Shown here: positions 1 to 7,532 of the stretch, piece by piece
How positions within the stretch are numbered: the first letter of the stretch is position 1
Layout of the letters: each line of letters begins with the position of its first letter
Assembly: GCA_002839375.1 (NCBI GenBank)
Contig: PGXY01000007.1
Location: 496,001-560,000, forward strand
Direction of reading: 5' to 3'
Length of the DNA: 64,000 nucleotides
Origin: Spirochaetae bacterium HGW-Spirochaetae-1
GTDB taxonomy: Bacteria > Spirochaetota > UBA4802 > UBA5550
The notes under the pieces: model-generated
The model's database searches: none
What the model saw: the letters and a program-made list of their open reading frames with translations, nothing else
Told to the model about the DNA's origin: nothing
Position numbers and translations under genes: made by a program

Positions 1-253
1 CTATCCGCTCGGAAAGGTGTATCAATTTGAGGGTCTTTCCCTTTTCTTTCAATATTTTGGAAATGGTTATAAGAACCCCGATACCTGAAGAGTCCAGGTA
101 CGTTACATTGGCAAAATCAATCACAATATTTTTTTCCGTTTCATTCACCACATCAAAGAGTTTTTCCTTCAACCCTTTCATTTTGATCATTTCCACATCG
201 CCGTTTATGATAATGATAAGTTCCTGGCCGGAATCTACTGTTTGAATATCCAT
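1..253 (-). CDS. STAS-domain anti-sigma factor antagonist (partial, C-terminus outside window)
   Basis: The minus frame is open from an ATG at 251-253 to the window edge and gives 84 residues. It reads as a SpoIIAA/RsbV-like STAS domain. An early strand ends in INGDVEM, then comes IVIDFANVTYLDSSGIGVL, where the DSSG serine is the residue normally phosphorylated by an RsbW/SpoIIAB-type kinase. Proteins of this family bind an anti-sigma kinase in partner switching and are reactivated by PP2C/SpoIIE phosphatases. A strong ribosome site (GGGAGGT) precedes the start. No cognate kinase is visible. A SpoIIE-type phosphatase lies far away at 43272-45542 and need not be its partner. Confidence 0.85.
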   Translation of the reverse strand, partial: MDIQTVDSGQELIIIINGDVEMIKMKGLKEKLFDVVNETEKNIVIDFANVTYLDSSGIGVLITISKILKEKGKTLKLIHLSERI

Positions 254-659
254 ATTATTCTACCTCCCCTTCTCCCGAAAACAATTGCTGACATCCGGGA
301 CTACGCTCTTTTCTTGGGACACGAGACAAGAAAAGTCACTATTTGTCCATCATTAATTATAAGGGACCATAACGGTCTTTCTATTATAATCGTACAAAAC
401 GTGCTAATTTATAATGAAATAATTACCGGGAGACCTGGAGAAAATAAAATTGTTACAATGAGGGCCGATAGCGTATCAGCCCTGTGTTAATTTATCGCCC
501 CTACGGGTTGACGCGACTGCCCCTTCGCGTCCCTATCGCGGGTGTGGCAGGGATTATCTGTGTTGACGAGGGGCGCGTCCGGGGTATTTTTATCTTGACT
601 AAATCTAATCTCGTATGTAATTTATTTTCAGTAATAATAATTGGCACATGAGGTATATC
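254..659. other. Intergenic stretch with hairpin and repeat
   Basis: I see no convincing gene here. The stretch holds a perfect 7-bp inverted repeat, GACGCGA/TCGCGTC at 510-516 and 525-531, with an 8-nt loop. It is followed by a GC-rich segment at 535-568 that resembles 1749-1778. The GC-rich character contrasts with the AT-rich flanks and suggests debris of a mobile or recombining region. Confidence 0.5.
535..568. repeat. Imperfect direct repeat, left copy (partner 1749-1778)
   Basis: The segment starts ATCGCGGGTGTGG and continues to TTATCTGTGTTGA. The partner at 1749-1778 starts ATCGCCGGTGTGG and continues to TTATATGTGTCGA, four to five bases shorter in the middle. The two copies flank hicBA and the Rhs remnant, so they may mark the edges of an accessory patch. 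The match is short and could be fortuitous. Confidence 0.4.
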
Positions 660-875
660 ATGAAATTTAATATAATTCTTGAACCGGCGGAAGAAGGAGG
701 CTTTAACGTTTCTGTTCCGGCCCTTGATGGATGTTATACCCAGGGTGAAACGGAAAAAGAAGCGCTTGAGAATGCCAGGGAAGCCATTCTCTGTTACCTT
801 GAAGGTCTTGAAAAAATAAATCAGATAAAATCTGCGCCGAAATCAATTATGAAGCAGATTGAGGTCAGTCTTTGA
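660..875 (+). CDS. hicB: HicB-family antitoxin
   Basis: A 71-residue protein of the HicB/UPF0150 type. It has an amphipathic beta start ([15 protein letters not shown]), the family motif around [18 protein letters not shown], and a following helix with [10 protein letters not shown]. It should neutralise the HicA RNase encoded just downstream by forming a complex with it, and may act as autorepressor. There is no room for a long C-terminal DNA-binding domain, so this is the short form. I chose ATG 660 over the in-frame ATG at 648 because GAGGT at 650-654 sits 5 nt upstream of it. The stop overlaps the hicA start, implying translational coupling. The gene order is hicB-hicA, the reverse of the classical order. 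Confidence 0.88.
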   Translation: MKFNIILEPAEEGGFNVSVPALDGCYTQGETEKEALENAREAILCYLEGLEKINQIKSAPKSIMKQIEVSL

Positions 876-1087
876 GTAAAACGTTTTCCGGCAGCCAGAT
901 TGTAAAAGCCCTCAGAAGAATCGGTTTCATCGTAGACCACCAGAAAGGTAGCCACATATTTATGCACAACCTGGAAAAAAATATATCTGTCATTATCCCG
1001 AATCATAAAGAAATAAAAAAAGGCACGCTCAATAATATAATCAAAAAAGCCGGAATTACCATTGATGAATTGAAAACATTAATTTAG
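872..1087 (+). CDS. hicA: HicA-family mRNA interferase toxin
   Basis: A 71-residue dsRBD-like HicA toxin that would cleave mRNA and arrest translation when HicB is degraded. The motif QKGSHIFM carries the conserved catalytic histidine, with the preceding helix [14 protein letters not shown] typical of the family. The later [19 protein letters not shown] matches the canonical region that follows. The start is TTG at 872-874, inside the TTGA overlap with the hicB stop. A weak start dependent on antitoxin translation fits a toxin gene. The 3-prime end overlaps the Rhs remnant on the other strand by 9 bp. Confidence 0.9.
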   Translation: MSKTFSGSQIVKALRRIGFIVDHQKGSHIFMHNLEKNISVIIPNHKEIKKGTLNNIIKKAGITIDELKTLI

Positions 1088-1516
1088 CTCTTCCCCCTTC
1101 GTGCTGTTCAATATCCCCGTCACATACTCATAGAGGTTCACACCCTCGGAATAGACCTTGCCCCAGAACTCCTGTTCTTCCTGTTGCCGCTCCTCTTCAT
1201 CCCCTCCCCTGGGCCGGTCATACACCGCGGGATTATTCCGGAACAGCGGATCAGCGGAGAGCCACCGCCCCAGCCAGCTTGCGTAGTACCGGGCCCCGAA
1301 GTAGTACAGGCCCGTGGCGTCGTCTTTCTCTTTGCCCGTGTACCGGTACTCCTTGAGTTTTACCTCTTTCTGTGCCGTGCCGGCCATGAGGCTCGTGTCA
1401 CCGTAGGGAAAATATTCTTCATAGGAAATGATGCTTCCGGAATTGTCCAGTTCCAGCGAGGCGCTGTCCAGGTGGTTGGAGAATGGAAGTAACAAGTTGC
1501 AAGGCAAAAGGAGCAA
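1079..1516 (-). pseudogene. Rhs/YD-repeat core, C-terminal fragment
   Basis: The minus frame encodes the end of an Rhs-repeat-associated core domain. Recognisable pieces are NHLDSASLELDNSGSI, then YEEYFPYG, then YRYTGKEKDDATGLYYFGAR and GRWLSADP, ending near GVNLYEYV. Intact Rhs proteins are over 1000 residues and end in a variable toxin. Here only about 130 core residues remain, with almost nothing after the core. Similarity begins near 1480; the first codons read through the palindromic repeat 1487-1559. Another Rhs piece lies at 1571-1714. This is a decaying remnant, not a working gene. Confidence 0.85.
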
Positions 1517-1559
1517 GTCTGACTTTCTATTGTACCTTGTACCTTGTACCTTGTTACTT
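1487..1559. repeat. Small palindromic element with tandem heptamers inside the Rhs remnant
   Basis: Arms at 1487-1504 and 1542-1559 are inverted and match at 16 of 18 positions, with the outer 10 bp (AAGTAACAAG/CTTGTTACTT) perfect. The right arm includes three tandem copies of TACCTTG (1533-1553) plus a variant TTACTTG. It sits exactly between two Rhs fragments and appears to replace the missing coding segment. Confidence 0.7.
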
Positions 1560-1570
1560 GCAACTGTCTT

Positions 1571-1714
1571 TTAGTATTCGGCGTTGTCGATGTTGTTCGT
1601 GCGTTGTAAAAGAACGGCCGAGGCGATGTTGTCCCGGTAGTTCCAGGTAACGTCTACCAGGGTCTCCAGGCTCGTGATGTTGCCATTCTGGTTATAGTAA
1701 TCACTTATTGTCAA
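1571..1714 (-). pseudogene. Rhs/YD-repeat core, upstream fragment
   Basis: The minus strand reads SDYYNQNGNITSLETLVDV, then TWNYRDNIASAVLLQRTNN, then IDNAEY and a stop at 1571-1573. NGNITSL and TWNYRD are typical YD-repeat/Rhs core motifs that normally lie about 80 residues upstream of the NHLGSASLE region. Both pieces are on the same strand and in the expected order, so they come from one ancestral gene. The intervening part has been lost. Confidence 0.7.
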
Positions 1715-1748
1715 GCAGAAGGGCGTGTCCCTGCGGGTCCCGGCAGGG

Positions 1749-1778
1749 ATCGCCGGTGTGGGGGTTATATGTGTCGAA
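1749..1778. repeat. Imperfect direct repeat, right copy (partner 535-568)
   Basis: See 535-568. The remaining sequence between 1779 and 1924 shows no gene or clear signal. Confidence 0.4.
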
Positions 1779-1924
1779 TAACGTCTTTGATGCGCTTTGA
1801 GGAAATTATTTTATTGTGATGAATATCCCGGCAGCATGAAAGCGTGCCGGAATACAATACGGTTCCCCGGTACAGGTTCCGGGATTGCGGAGTTACCTAT
1901 GTCATGAACCGTGAGGTGACAGGC

Positions 1925-2599
1925 TCATTCTGCCTGTACAAACTGCTTCCCATGGATTCTGCCAGCCTGTTCAAAGTACTGTTTCTTATGAACATTTCTT
2001 TTAGCGCCCACAGCGGTCAGAAATGGATGATTTGTCGCTGCTATATTTACAACCCAGGCCGGAAGTGACCCTCCCATTTCGGCGTGCAGCCAGTATTTTA
2101 CATATATTTTGTCATTTTCATATCTTTTGAATGTAAACTTGCCATGCATCTCGGGCATTCTCACGCAACCTGAGTCTTTTTTGTAATCGCTTTTCATTGA
2201 ATCAATTGTAACCCAGCCGTCTCCCTTTTCGATATCCCACCATGACTTCACTTTTACCACCAGGTCCCTGTCGGTTACTACGGGCACATCGAGAACAAAA
2301 TACATGTCGTATTCCCGTTCACTGTACTTTTTGATCACATAGAGTTCCTTGCACATGCCATACCATTCATGGTATGCATCACAGTCTTTCACGAATTCAA
2401 CACCCACTTCAAAGGGAACGACTTCGTACCCGTCGGCATAGAGTTCCTTATAATCAGACCCCGGGTACGGCCTTGAATAGACCTTGACTCCCCTGGCGTC
2501 CTTTATCATTTTCCACGTGCCGTTGTCTCCGGCAAAACCCTGTAATGATATAAAAACAACGAGTAGCAGTATCTTACAGCAGATGATTCGAGATTTCAT
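1925..2599 (-). CDS. Secreted START-domain (SRPBCC) lipid-binding protein
   Basis: A 224-residue protein with an N-terminal signal peptide (MKSRIICCKILLLVVFIS, cleavage probably after GFA). It continues with a START/Bet v1-like fold: the opening TWKMIKDARGVKVYSRPYPG is typical, followed by CDAYHEWYGMCKE, VVTDRDLVVKVKSWW and a C-terminal amphipathic helix region. START domains form a hydrophobic cavity for lipids or sterols, and bacterial ones are often exported. ATG 2597-2599 was chosen over an ATG 18 codons upstream because GAGGAAGGGG lies just before it and the signal peptide starts there. The gene is monocistronic. The ligand is unknown, but the location beside a fatty-acid regulon makes a lipid plausible. 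Confidence 0.75.
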   Translation of the reverse strand: MKSRIICCKILLLVVFISLQGFAGDNGTWKMIKDARGVKVYSRPYPGSDYKELYADGYEVVPFEVGVEFVKDCDAYHEWYGMCKELYVIKKYSEREYDMYFVLDVPVVTDRDLVVKVKSWWDIEKGDGWVTIDSMKSDYKKDSGCVRMPEMHGKFTFKRYENDKIYVKYWLHAEMGGSLPAWVVNIAATNHPFLTAVGAKRNVHKKQYFEQAGRIHGKQFVQAE

Positions 2600-2689
2600 G
2601 GCCCCTTCCTCGCAGCGAAAAGCTGCTTTAATTGTAGGATATTTAAGGATCACGGCAAGAACCTAAAGGATACAAAAACAGGATTAAAC

Positions 2690-2747
2690 CAGGAAAACAA
2701 AAGGCCTCACCCTCCCCCGCTTTATCGCGGTCCGGAAGCGTGAGGCC
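2690..2747 (-). terminator. Rho-independent terminator of the SCP2-ligase-thiolase operon
   Basis: The 8-bp stem GGCCTCAC/GTGAGGCC occupies 2703-2710 and 2740-2747. On the minus strand it is followed by TTTTGTTTT. It begins 6 bp after the thiolase stop. Confidence 0.75.
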
Positions 2748-2753
2748 CGATAT

Positions 2754-3929
2754 CTACACTTTTTCTATAAGCAGAGCGCCCGCATTACCAAAAGCGCCGC
2801 ACAGCGATGCAAGGCCGTAGCGTGCATCAGGGAATTCTGTTTTCATCACGTTGAGCAACGTTATGATTATTCTGGCTCCCGATTGTCCCAGGGGATGTCC
2901 AAGGGCCAGGGCTCCGCCCCACACATTGACTTTATCAAAGGGTGCGTTTTCCTTATCCAGCTTGAGCTCACGGATACAGGCCAGGGACTGGCTGGCAAAA
3001 GCCTCGTTCAGTTCAATAGCACCTATATCCTTGGGAGACAGGCCCGTCTTCTGAAACAGCTTTTTAACCGCGGGAATAGGACCTATCCCCATTACCGTAG
3101 GATCACAACCGGCCAGAACACCATAGCTGTATTTGTATGAATACTTGAGTCCCAGTTCATCGGCTTTTTTCCTGCTCATCATAAGGATGGCGCAGGCCCC
3201 CTGTGTAAGAGGAGATGATGTAGCCGCAGTAACTGAACCATTGGGTCTGAAAGGAGTATTCATGGTTTTCATCTTTTCCCTGTCCATGACATCGCGGATC
3301 CACTGGTCGCTATCGATCATTTTTTCGTTTCCATCATCATCGAGTCCCTTGATGGGGATTATCTCATTTTTAAATTTACCGGCGTTACGAGCCTCGGCAG
3401 CTTTTTTGTTCGACCAGACCGCCATATTATCCATATCGTCACGTGAAATTTTGTACTGCTCGGCCACCTTTTCGGCCGTTGCACCCATAAGCAGGTCCGC
3501 CCCGTTATAAAACTGCAGCAGGCGCGGAGGAAAATTCATATTGGCTCCCATGGGAACCTTTTCCATATCTTCAACACCGGCTGAAATGATGATATCGGCC
3601 TCACCAGTCATGATGGCCCTGGCTCCGTGCATGGTGGCAGACATGCCCGATGGGCACTGGTTGGTGAGCGTATTGGAAGGCACTGTATCGGGCAGTCCCG
3701 CCGCAAGCCAGGCAAGCCGGCCTATATCATTCTGCATCCCCGACGGGTTGGCGCTGCCTACAAAAAGAGCGTCAACATCCGCAGGCTTGACCTTGGGATT
3801 GCGTTCAAAAAGTCCGGCATACACCGATGTCAGCAACTCATCGGGACGCAGGTTCCGAAACCAGCCCTTGTCCTTGTGGGCCCTTCCGTTTGGTGTTCTT
3901 GCACCATCAATAAATACACACTCTTGCAT
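2754..3929 (-). CDS. Thiolase family protein (acetyl-CoA acyltransferase)
   Basis: A 391-residue thiolase that cleaves 3-ketoacyl-CoA with CoA in the last step of beta-oxidation, or runs the reverse condensation. The acyl-accepting cysteine is C92 in NQCPSGM. The loop NEAFA and the histidine motif [16 protein letters not shown] are intact. The C-terminal proton-transfer cysteine is present, but the usual CxGGG-type motif reads [11 protein letters not shown], a divergent form. The gene is last in a leftward operon after the SCP2 and acyl-CoA ligase genes and follows an AAGGAGAG ribosome site. The operon promoter region carries the palindromes of the neighbouring TetR regulator. Substrate chain length cannot be told from the sequence. 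Confidence 0.93.
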   Translation of the reverse strand: MQECVFIDGARTPNGRAHKDKGWFRNLRPDELLTSVYAGLFERNPKVKPADVDALFVGSANPSGMQNDIGRLAWLAAGLPDTVPSNTLTNQCPSGMSATMHGARAIMTGEADIIISAGVEDMEKVPMGANMNFPPRLLQFYNGADLLMGATAEKVAEQYKISRDDMDNMAVWSNKKAAEARNAGKFKNEIIPIKGLDDDGNEKMIDSDQWIRDVMDREKMKTMNTPFRPNGSVTAATSSPLTQGACAILMMSRKKADELGLKYSYKYSYGVLAGCDPTVMGIGPIPAVKKLFQKTGLSPKDIGAIELNEAFASQSLACIRELKLDKENAPFDKVNVWGGALALGHPLGQSGARIIITLLNVMKTEFPDARYGLASLCGAFGNAGALLIEKV

Positions 3930-3978
3930 AATTATCTCTCCTTATAATCAAACCGCATTAATACGGCTGTTTGCAAAA

Positions 3979-5865
3979 TCAATTCACATTTATTTTTCCG
4001 AGAAAATCATCGACCGCCCATTGTCTCAGAAGTTTCTTGTTTATTTTCTGGACCTCAGTCAAAGGCAGTTCATCGACAATTTTCAGATATTTTGGCAGGG
4101 CATATTTTGCTATTTTTGACTTGAGAAATTCCATCACTTCAGCCTCGGTGATAACCGCTCTGAATTCCTCCCGGGGCTGAATATATACGGCCACCCTTTC
4201 GCTCCCTTCACGATCAGGATCGGGTATACCGATAGTAGCAGCCATCTCCACGTAGGTATGACTGTTAAGAATATCATCAACCTCGCGCGAGTAGACCTTG
4301 TAGCCCGAAACGATAATCATATCCTTGGTCCTGTCCACAATGTAGAAATATCCCCGCTCATCGATTCGCACGACATCACTGGTATGGATATATCCATCTT
4401 CGTCAATTCCGCTTCCCGCATCAGGCCAGTAACCCAGCATGCGTTGAGGCCCCCGCAGGAGCATTTCCCCGGTTTTCCCCGTCAGCATCTCCTCCCATGA
4501 CAATTCGCGCTGCGTATCCACATCAATTATTTTCACTTCCGTGTCGGGGAACGGAACGCCGATAGTCCCCCTTTTTTCCTTTGTTTTTTTGCCTTTTTTA
4601 CCGCTGTTCGCCGTAAGCCTGAACTGCAGGCCGAGAATCTTCGTAAACATTTTCCCGAACAGGCGCGTACCCATCAATCGAATAAAAGTGTTAATCACAG
4701 GCCCGACTCCCGGAATACGCAGAAAATTGCAAACAATCATCAATGGCGTCCTTCCACCGATGATCCTGGTCAGAATGGAGGTATTGAGATGCGACACGGG
4801 CGACATCTCGGAAAGACCGTAACCTTCCATGATCCCGCCTCCGGTCTTCTCCTCGAACTCCTTCTGCGTTCCTTCGGCAAGGGGAGCCGATCCCGATATT
4901 CCCAGCATGGCGTATCCCTTAAGCTCTTCCCGGGCCAGATTCATGAACTGGACTGGCACGCCGATCTGAAGCACGGGGAAGTGTTCCTTTATCATGTCAG
5001 CCATTCCCTTTGTATCTCTTGGTTCGGGAACAAGAAGAAGATTGAAACCGTACAACATCATAGCATGCATGATAACGTGGCCATATGAATGGAAAAAAGG
5101 AAGAGAAAGGAGCACTGATATCCCGCCCCTTGCTACCAGACCGATCTGCCCCAGGGCATGAAGGTTCTGTACCGAATTGGCAAAAATATTCCGGTGCGTC
5201 AGCATGCACCCCTTGGGAACTCCCGTTGTACCGCCGGTAAATAAAAGCGTCTCTACATCATTCACCACATCGTATTCAACCTCGGGGGGTTCGGGAGAAT
5301 TCTTTTTAATAAGCTCCGTCATCCAAGTTGTGAATCTCACATTGGCGAATTTGTATGTCTCCTCATATTCCTGAAGGTCTGCCAGAGTCGTTCCGTAATC
5401 ATCGAGCTTTGTCAGAATAATAAAATCTATATCGATTCTTTTAGTAAGGATGGATATAACATCGACATGGCCGGCCATAGCTATTATTGCGCGCGGCGTC
5501 CCCTCCTTCAGTTTGTGTTCCAGTGTATCGGCTGGTTCAAGCGAACTGCAGGGGATATGCACAAGACCGGCCCGCGATATGGCATAGTCGGCAAGTATGA
5601 ACTGGATGGATGTGGGAAGTATGGTGGCGACCCGATCACCTTTTTTCAGGCCCATATTAAAAAAAGCCGTAGCCAGACGGTCAACCTTATCCTTCAATTC
5701 GGGGTACGTCATCTTATAGCTTAACTGGACAAGTCCATTCTTCCTGTACTTTCTCGCATTTTCCGCAAGTATGTCATAGACAGGCTTGTCCGTATACGGA
5801 GCAAAAGTAGAAGGAATTCCCACCAATCGATATTCTTTTTTCCATGGTACATTCTTGGCGGCCAT
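3979..5865 (-). CDS. AMP-forming acyl-CoA ligase (long-chain fatty-acid CoA ligase type)
   Basis: A 628-residue ANL-superfamily enzyme that activates a fatty acid to acyl-CoA through an acyl-adenylate. The nucleotide-binding loop reads LLFTGGTTGVPKGCMLTHRN. The A5 motif is GYGLSEMSPVSH. The hinge region is YFYIVDRTKDMIIVSGYKV, and the C-terminal part ends with LTEVQKINKKLLR, which carries the catalytic lysine region. Between A5 and GTIGVPFPDTEVKI there is an insertion of about 60 residues, hydrophobic then lysine-rich (GKKGKKTKEK), that ordinary FadD enzymes lack; it might touch membrane. The start at 5863-5865 has GGGAGAAAG upstream. An in-frame start 21 codons earlier lacks such a site. Middle gene of the SCP2-ligase-thiolase operon. 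Confidence 0.92.
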   Translation of the reverse strand: MAAKNVPWKKEYRLVGIPSTFAPYTDKPVYDILAENARKYRKNGLVQLSYKMTYPELKDKVDRLATAFFNMGLKKGDRVATILPTSIQFILADYAISRAGLVHIPCSSLEPADTLEHKLKEGTPRAIIAMAGHVDVISILTKRIDIDFIILTKLDDYGTTLADLQEYEETYKFANVRFTTWMTELIKKNSPEPPEVEYDVVNDVETLLFTGGTTGVPKGCMLTHRNIFANSVQNLHALGQIGLVARGGISVLLSLPFFHSYGHVIMHAMMLYGFNLLLVPEPRDTKGMADMIKEHFPVLQIGVPVQFMNLAREELKGYAMLGISGSAPLAEGTQKEFEEKTGGGIMEGYGLSEMSPVSHLNTSILTRIIGGRTPLMIVCNFLRIPGVGPVINTFIRLMGTRLFGKMFTKILGLQFRLTANSGKKGKKTKEKRGTIGVPFPDTEVKIIDVDTQRELSWEEMLTGKTGEMLLRGPQRMLGYWPDAGSGIDEDGYIHTSDVVRIDERGYFYIVDRTKDMIIVSGYKVYSREVDDILNSHTYVEMAATIGIPDPDREGSERVAVYIQPREEFRAVITEAEVMEFLKSKIAKYALPKYLKIVDELPLTEVQKINKKLLRQWAVDDFLGKINVN

Positions 5866-5984
5866 AACTTTCTCCCAAATGAGATCTTTATTTTTCGATA
5901 CATATCCGTGCATTGCAGAACAATGCACAGACAGAGGTATCTTTATGACAAGATAAGGAAGAAGGGGAAAATCTTCCAGGTCTT

Positions 5985-6557
5985 CTATGAAAACAGGGGC
6001 TGCGTAGCCATGGCGAAACTCATATCGCCTTCAATCTTCATTGCACCGGACATGAAAAGATTAACGGGATTCGTGTCTTTTCTCATAAGAGCGGCGGTAT
6101 CCTTTGCACTCATCTTGAATATTGAATGAGGCTGCTGTGCACCGTTGAGTACAGCTTCAATTTTGAAGGTGTAGCCGTCTTCATTGGCTATTTCTGCAGT
6201 AAAACTTCCCTTGAGAGAATTAAGGGCATTGTATTTTGATTTGTTGAGATCGCTCTGAAGACCGAAGAGCATGTCAAGATTCTGAGTCTGGATCATTTTG
6301 TTGAGGTCATCCTCGGTTATTTTGATATACATATTTGAGCCGGAAATATCTCCTTTGGTAAACAACAATGATTTTCCGTCCTTCAGCGTGTAAGCGTATT
6401 TTTCGCCGTTTACCTCAACAACCATGGATATTTGTGTACCTGAAAGTTCCTGAGCCGCGCTGTTCTTGGCGAGCAGGTCTTCCACTATGCCCGGCATAAG
6501 TTTTGAAAGCAGATCGGCAACGCTCGTATCCGCTGGTACTGTTGGTAGTGTAGCCAT
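5985..6557 (-). CDS. SCP2 sterol-transfer-domain protein
   Basis: A 190-residue soluble protein with an SCP-2-like lipid-binding fold: AQELSGTQISMVVEVNGEK, then DGKSLLFTKGDISGSNMYIK, then a conserved LNKMIQTQNLDMLFGLQSDL stretch and a final MKIEGDMSFA. SCP2 domains bind acyl-CoAs, sterols or fatty acids and often accompany beta-oxidation genes. It is first in the leftward operon. ATG 6555-6557 follows GAGGAGA; an upstream in-frame start would place the operator inside the gene. The two palindromic operators at 6584-6623 lie 26-66 bp upstream, so the TetR regulator very probably controls it. Ligand not determinable. Confidence 0.85.
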   Translation of the reverse strand: MATLPTVPADTSVADLLSKLMPGIVEDLLAKNSAAQELSGTQISMVVEVNGEKYAYTLKDGKSLLFTKGDISGSNMYIKITEDDLNKMIQTQNLDMLFGLQSDLNKSKYNALNSLKGSFTAEIANEDGYTFKIEAVLNGAQQPHSIFKMSAKDTAALMRKDTNPVNLFMSGAMKIEGDMSFAMATQPLFS

Positions 6558-6583
6558 AATTCGTCTCCTCTGAATTTGATAAT

Positions 6584-6597
6584 ACTGACATGTCAGT
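6584..6597. promoter_or_regulatory. TetR operator copy 1 (ACTGACATGTCAGT)
   Basis: Perfect 14-bp palindrome identical to 6607-6620 and 7483-7496. It lies 23 bp from copy 2 centre to centre, about two helical turns, as expected for paired dimers of a TetR regulator. It precedes the SCP2 gene. Confidence 0.85.
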
Positions 6598-6603
6598 TTC
6601 AGT

Positions 6604-6623
6604 AATACTGACATGTCAGTATT
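6604..6623. promoter_or_regulatory. TetR operator copy 2 (extended 20-bp palindrome)
   Basis: AATACTGACATGTCAGTATT is a perfect 20-bp palindrome containing the shared 14-bp core. On the minus strand a TTGACT (6637-6642) stands upstream, so the operator would cover the minus-10 region of the leftward operon and block transcription. Confidence 0.85.
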
Positions 6624-6750
6624 TTTTTCAAAGAAAAGTCAACAAAAAAATAATTTGACCATATTAATTTTTTTGATATTTCCGGGGATTCAGAATTTGC
6701 ATATTACAAATATTCAAATTAGCATTGACATATATAAAATTTCTATGAAA

Positions 6751-6779
6751 TTGACTTTTATAACTAATTATAATATTAT
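6751..6779 (+). promoter_or_regulatory. Promoter of the TetR gene
   Basis: TTGACT at 6751-6756, a 17-nt spacer, then TATTAT at 6774-6779, near-consensus sigma70 boxes. It lies about 60 bp before the regulator start and about 130 bp from the nearest operator, so strong autoregulation is not obvious. The rest of 6624-6840 is AT-rich without other signals. Confidence 0.6.
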
Positions 6780-6840
6780 ACAAAACGTCCTATCCTATTT
6801 ATTAAATATATAACAATCAACCAGAGGAATATCGGGGAAT

Positions 6841-7455
6841 ATGGAACGATCAAGTATAACACGGGCGAAAATACTGGACTGCGCCAAAAGGCTCTATTCA
6901 CAATCGGGGTATCACGACACACAAATTTCCGATATAATACAGGACGTGAAGATCGGACGGGGAACCGTATATCAGTACTTCAATAACAAGGAACATATTT
7001 TCATTTCACTCCTGGAGCTTTTTTATGAAGAATGGGAAAAAGTAAGCTCGATTGATATCTCCCTGGAGGAACTTCGCAGTATGACTGCCCGGGATTATCT
7101 CCGAATCCGCCTGGGTCAGACCTTCAATTATTTCGACTCCGATCATGACAGGGCCAACATAATATTGAGGACCAGCCTTGGACTGGGCGGTCCCTTTGAA
7201 ACAAAAGTATCACGCCTCGAAAAAAAAATTACGGTCAATATCACCAACGATCTGAAACTGGGCATCCGTAACGGCCACATACACGAAAACATCGACCTGG
7301 AGTTCGTCTCCAACTTCATTGCCGGCGCCATTTTCCGAACATCATTTCACTATTTCGTCAAAAACAGGAGCCCAAAAAAGGCAAAGGAGATGGAACAGAT
7401 AACGGAAAAGGCCTTCAACATGGTGGCCCCCGCCATATTTATAAAAAGTAATTGA
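6841..7455 (+). CDS. TetR/AcrR-family regulator of fatty-acid degradation
   Basis: A 204-residue one-component regulator. The N-terminal helix-turn-helix is classic: ITRAKILDCAKRLYSQSGY, then TQISDIIQDVKIGRGTVYQY, then FNNKEHIF. The rest is a helical ligand-binding domain, most likely for acyl-CoA by analogy with the FadR (Bacillus) and PsrA families. It sits between two operons covering every beta-oxidation step, and identical palindromes precede both. The inference is that it represses them and is released by a long-chain acyl-CoA. The ligand is inferred, not shown. Start supported by AGAGG upstream of the ATG. Confidence 0.9.
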   Translation: MERSSITRAKILDCAKRLYSQSGYHDTQISDIIQDVKIGRGTVYQYFNNKEHIFISLLELFYEEWEKVSSIDISLEELRSMTARDYLRIRLGQTFNYFDSDHDRANIILRTSLGLGGPFETKVSRLEKKITVNITNDLKLGIRNGHIHENIDLEFVSNFIAGAIFRTSFHYFVKNRSPKKAKEMEQITEKAFNMVAPAIFIKSN

Positions 7456-7482
7456 CAAATTTATTTTAAGCTATATTTCGGT

Positions 7483-7496
7483 ACTGACATGTCAGT
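7483..7496. promoter_or_regulatory. TetR operator copy 3 (ACTGACATGTCAGT)
   Basis: Identical 14-bp palindrome 37 bp before the start of the rightward beta-oxidation operon. A possible minus-35 TTGACA lies at 7453-7458, but I see no well-spaced minus-10, so the promoter itself is uncertain. Confidence 0.85.
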
Positions 7497-7532
7497 TTCT
7501 ATCATTTCTTTCCATCTCACCGGAGGTTTTTT

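Noticed and set aside
242-490. 82-codon plus-strand frame at the left end
   Set aside because: Overlaps the STAS gene start and runs through AT-rich noncoding sequence without a ribosome site.
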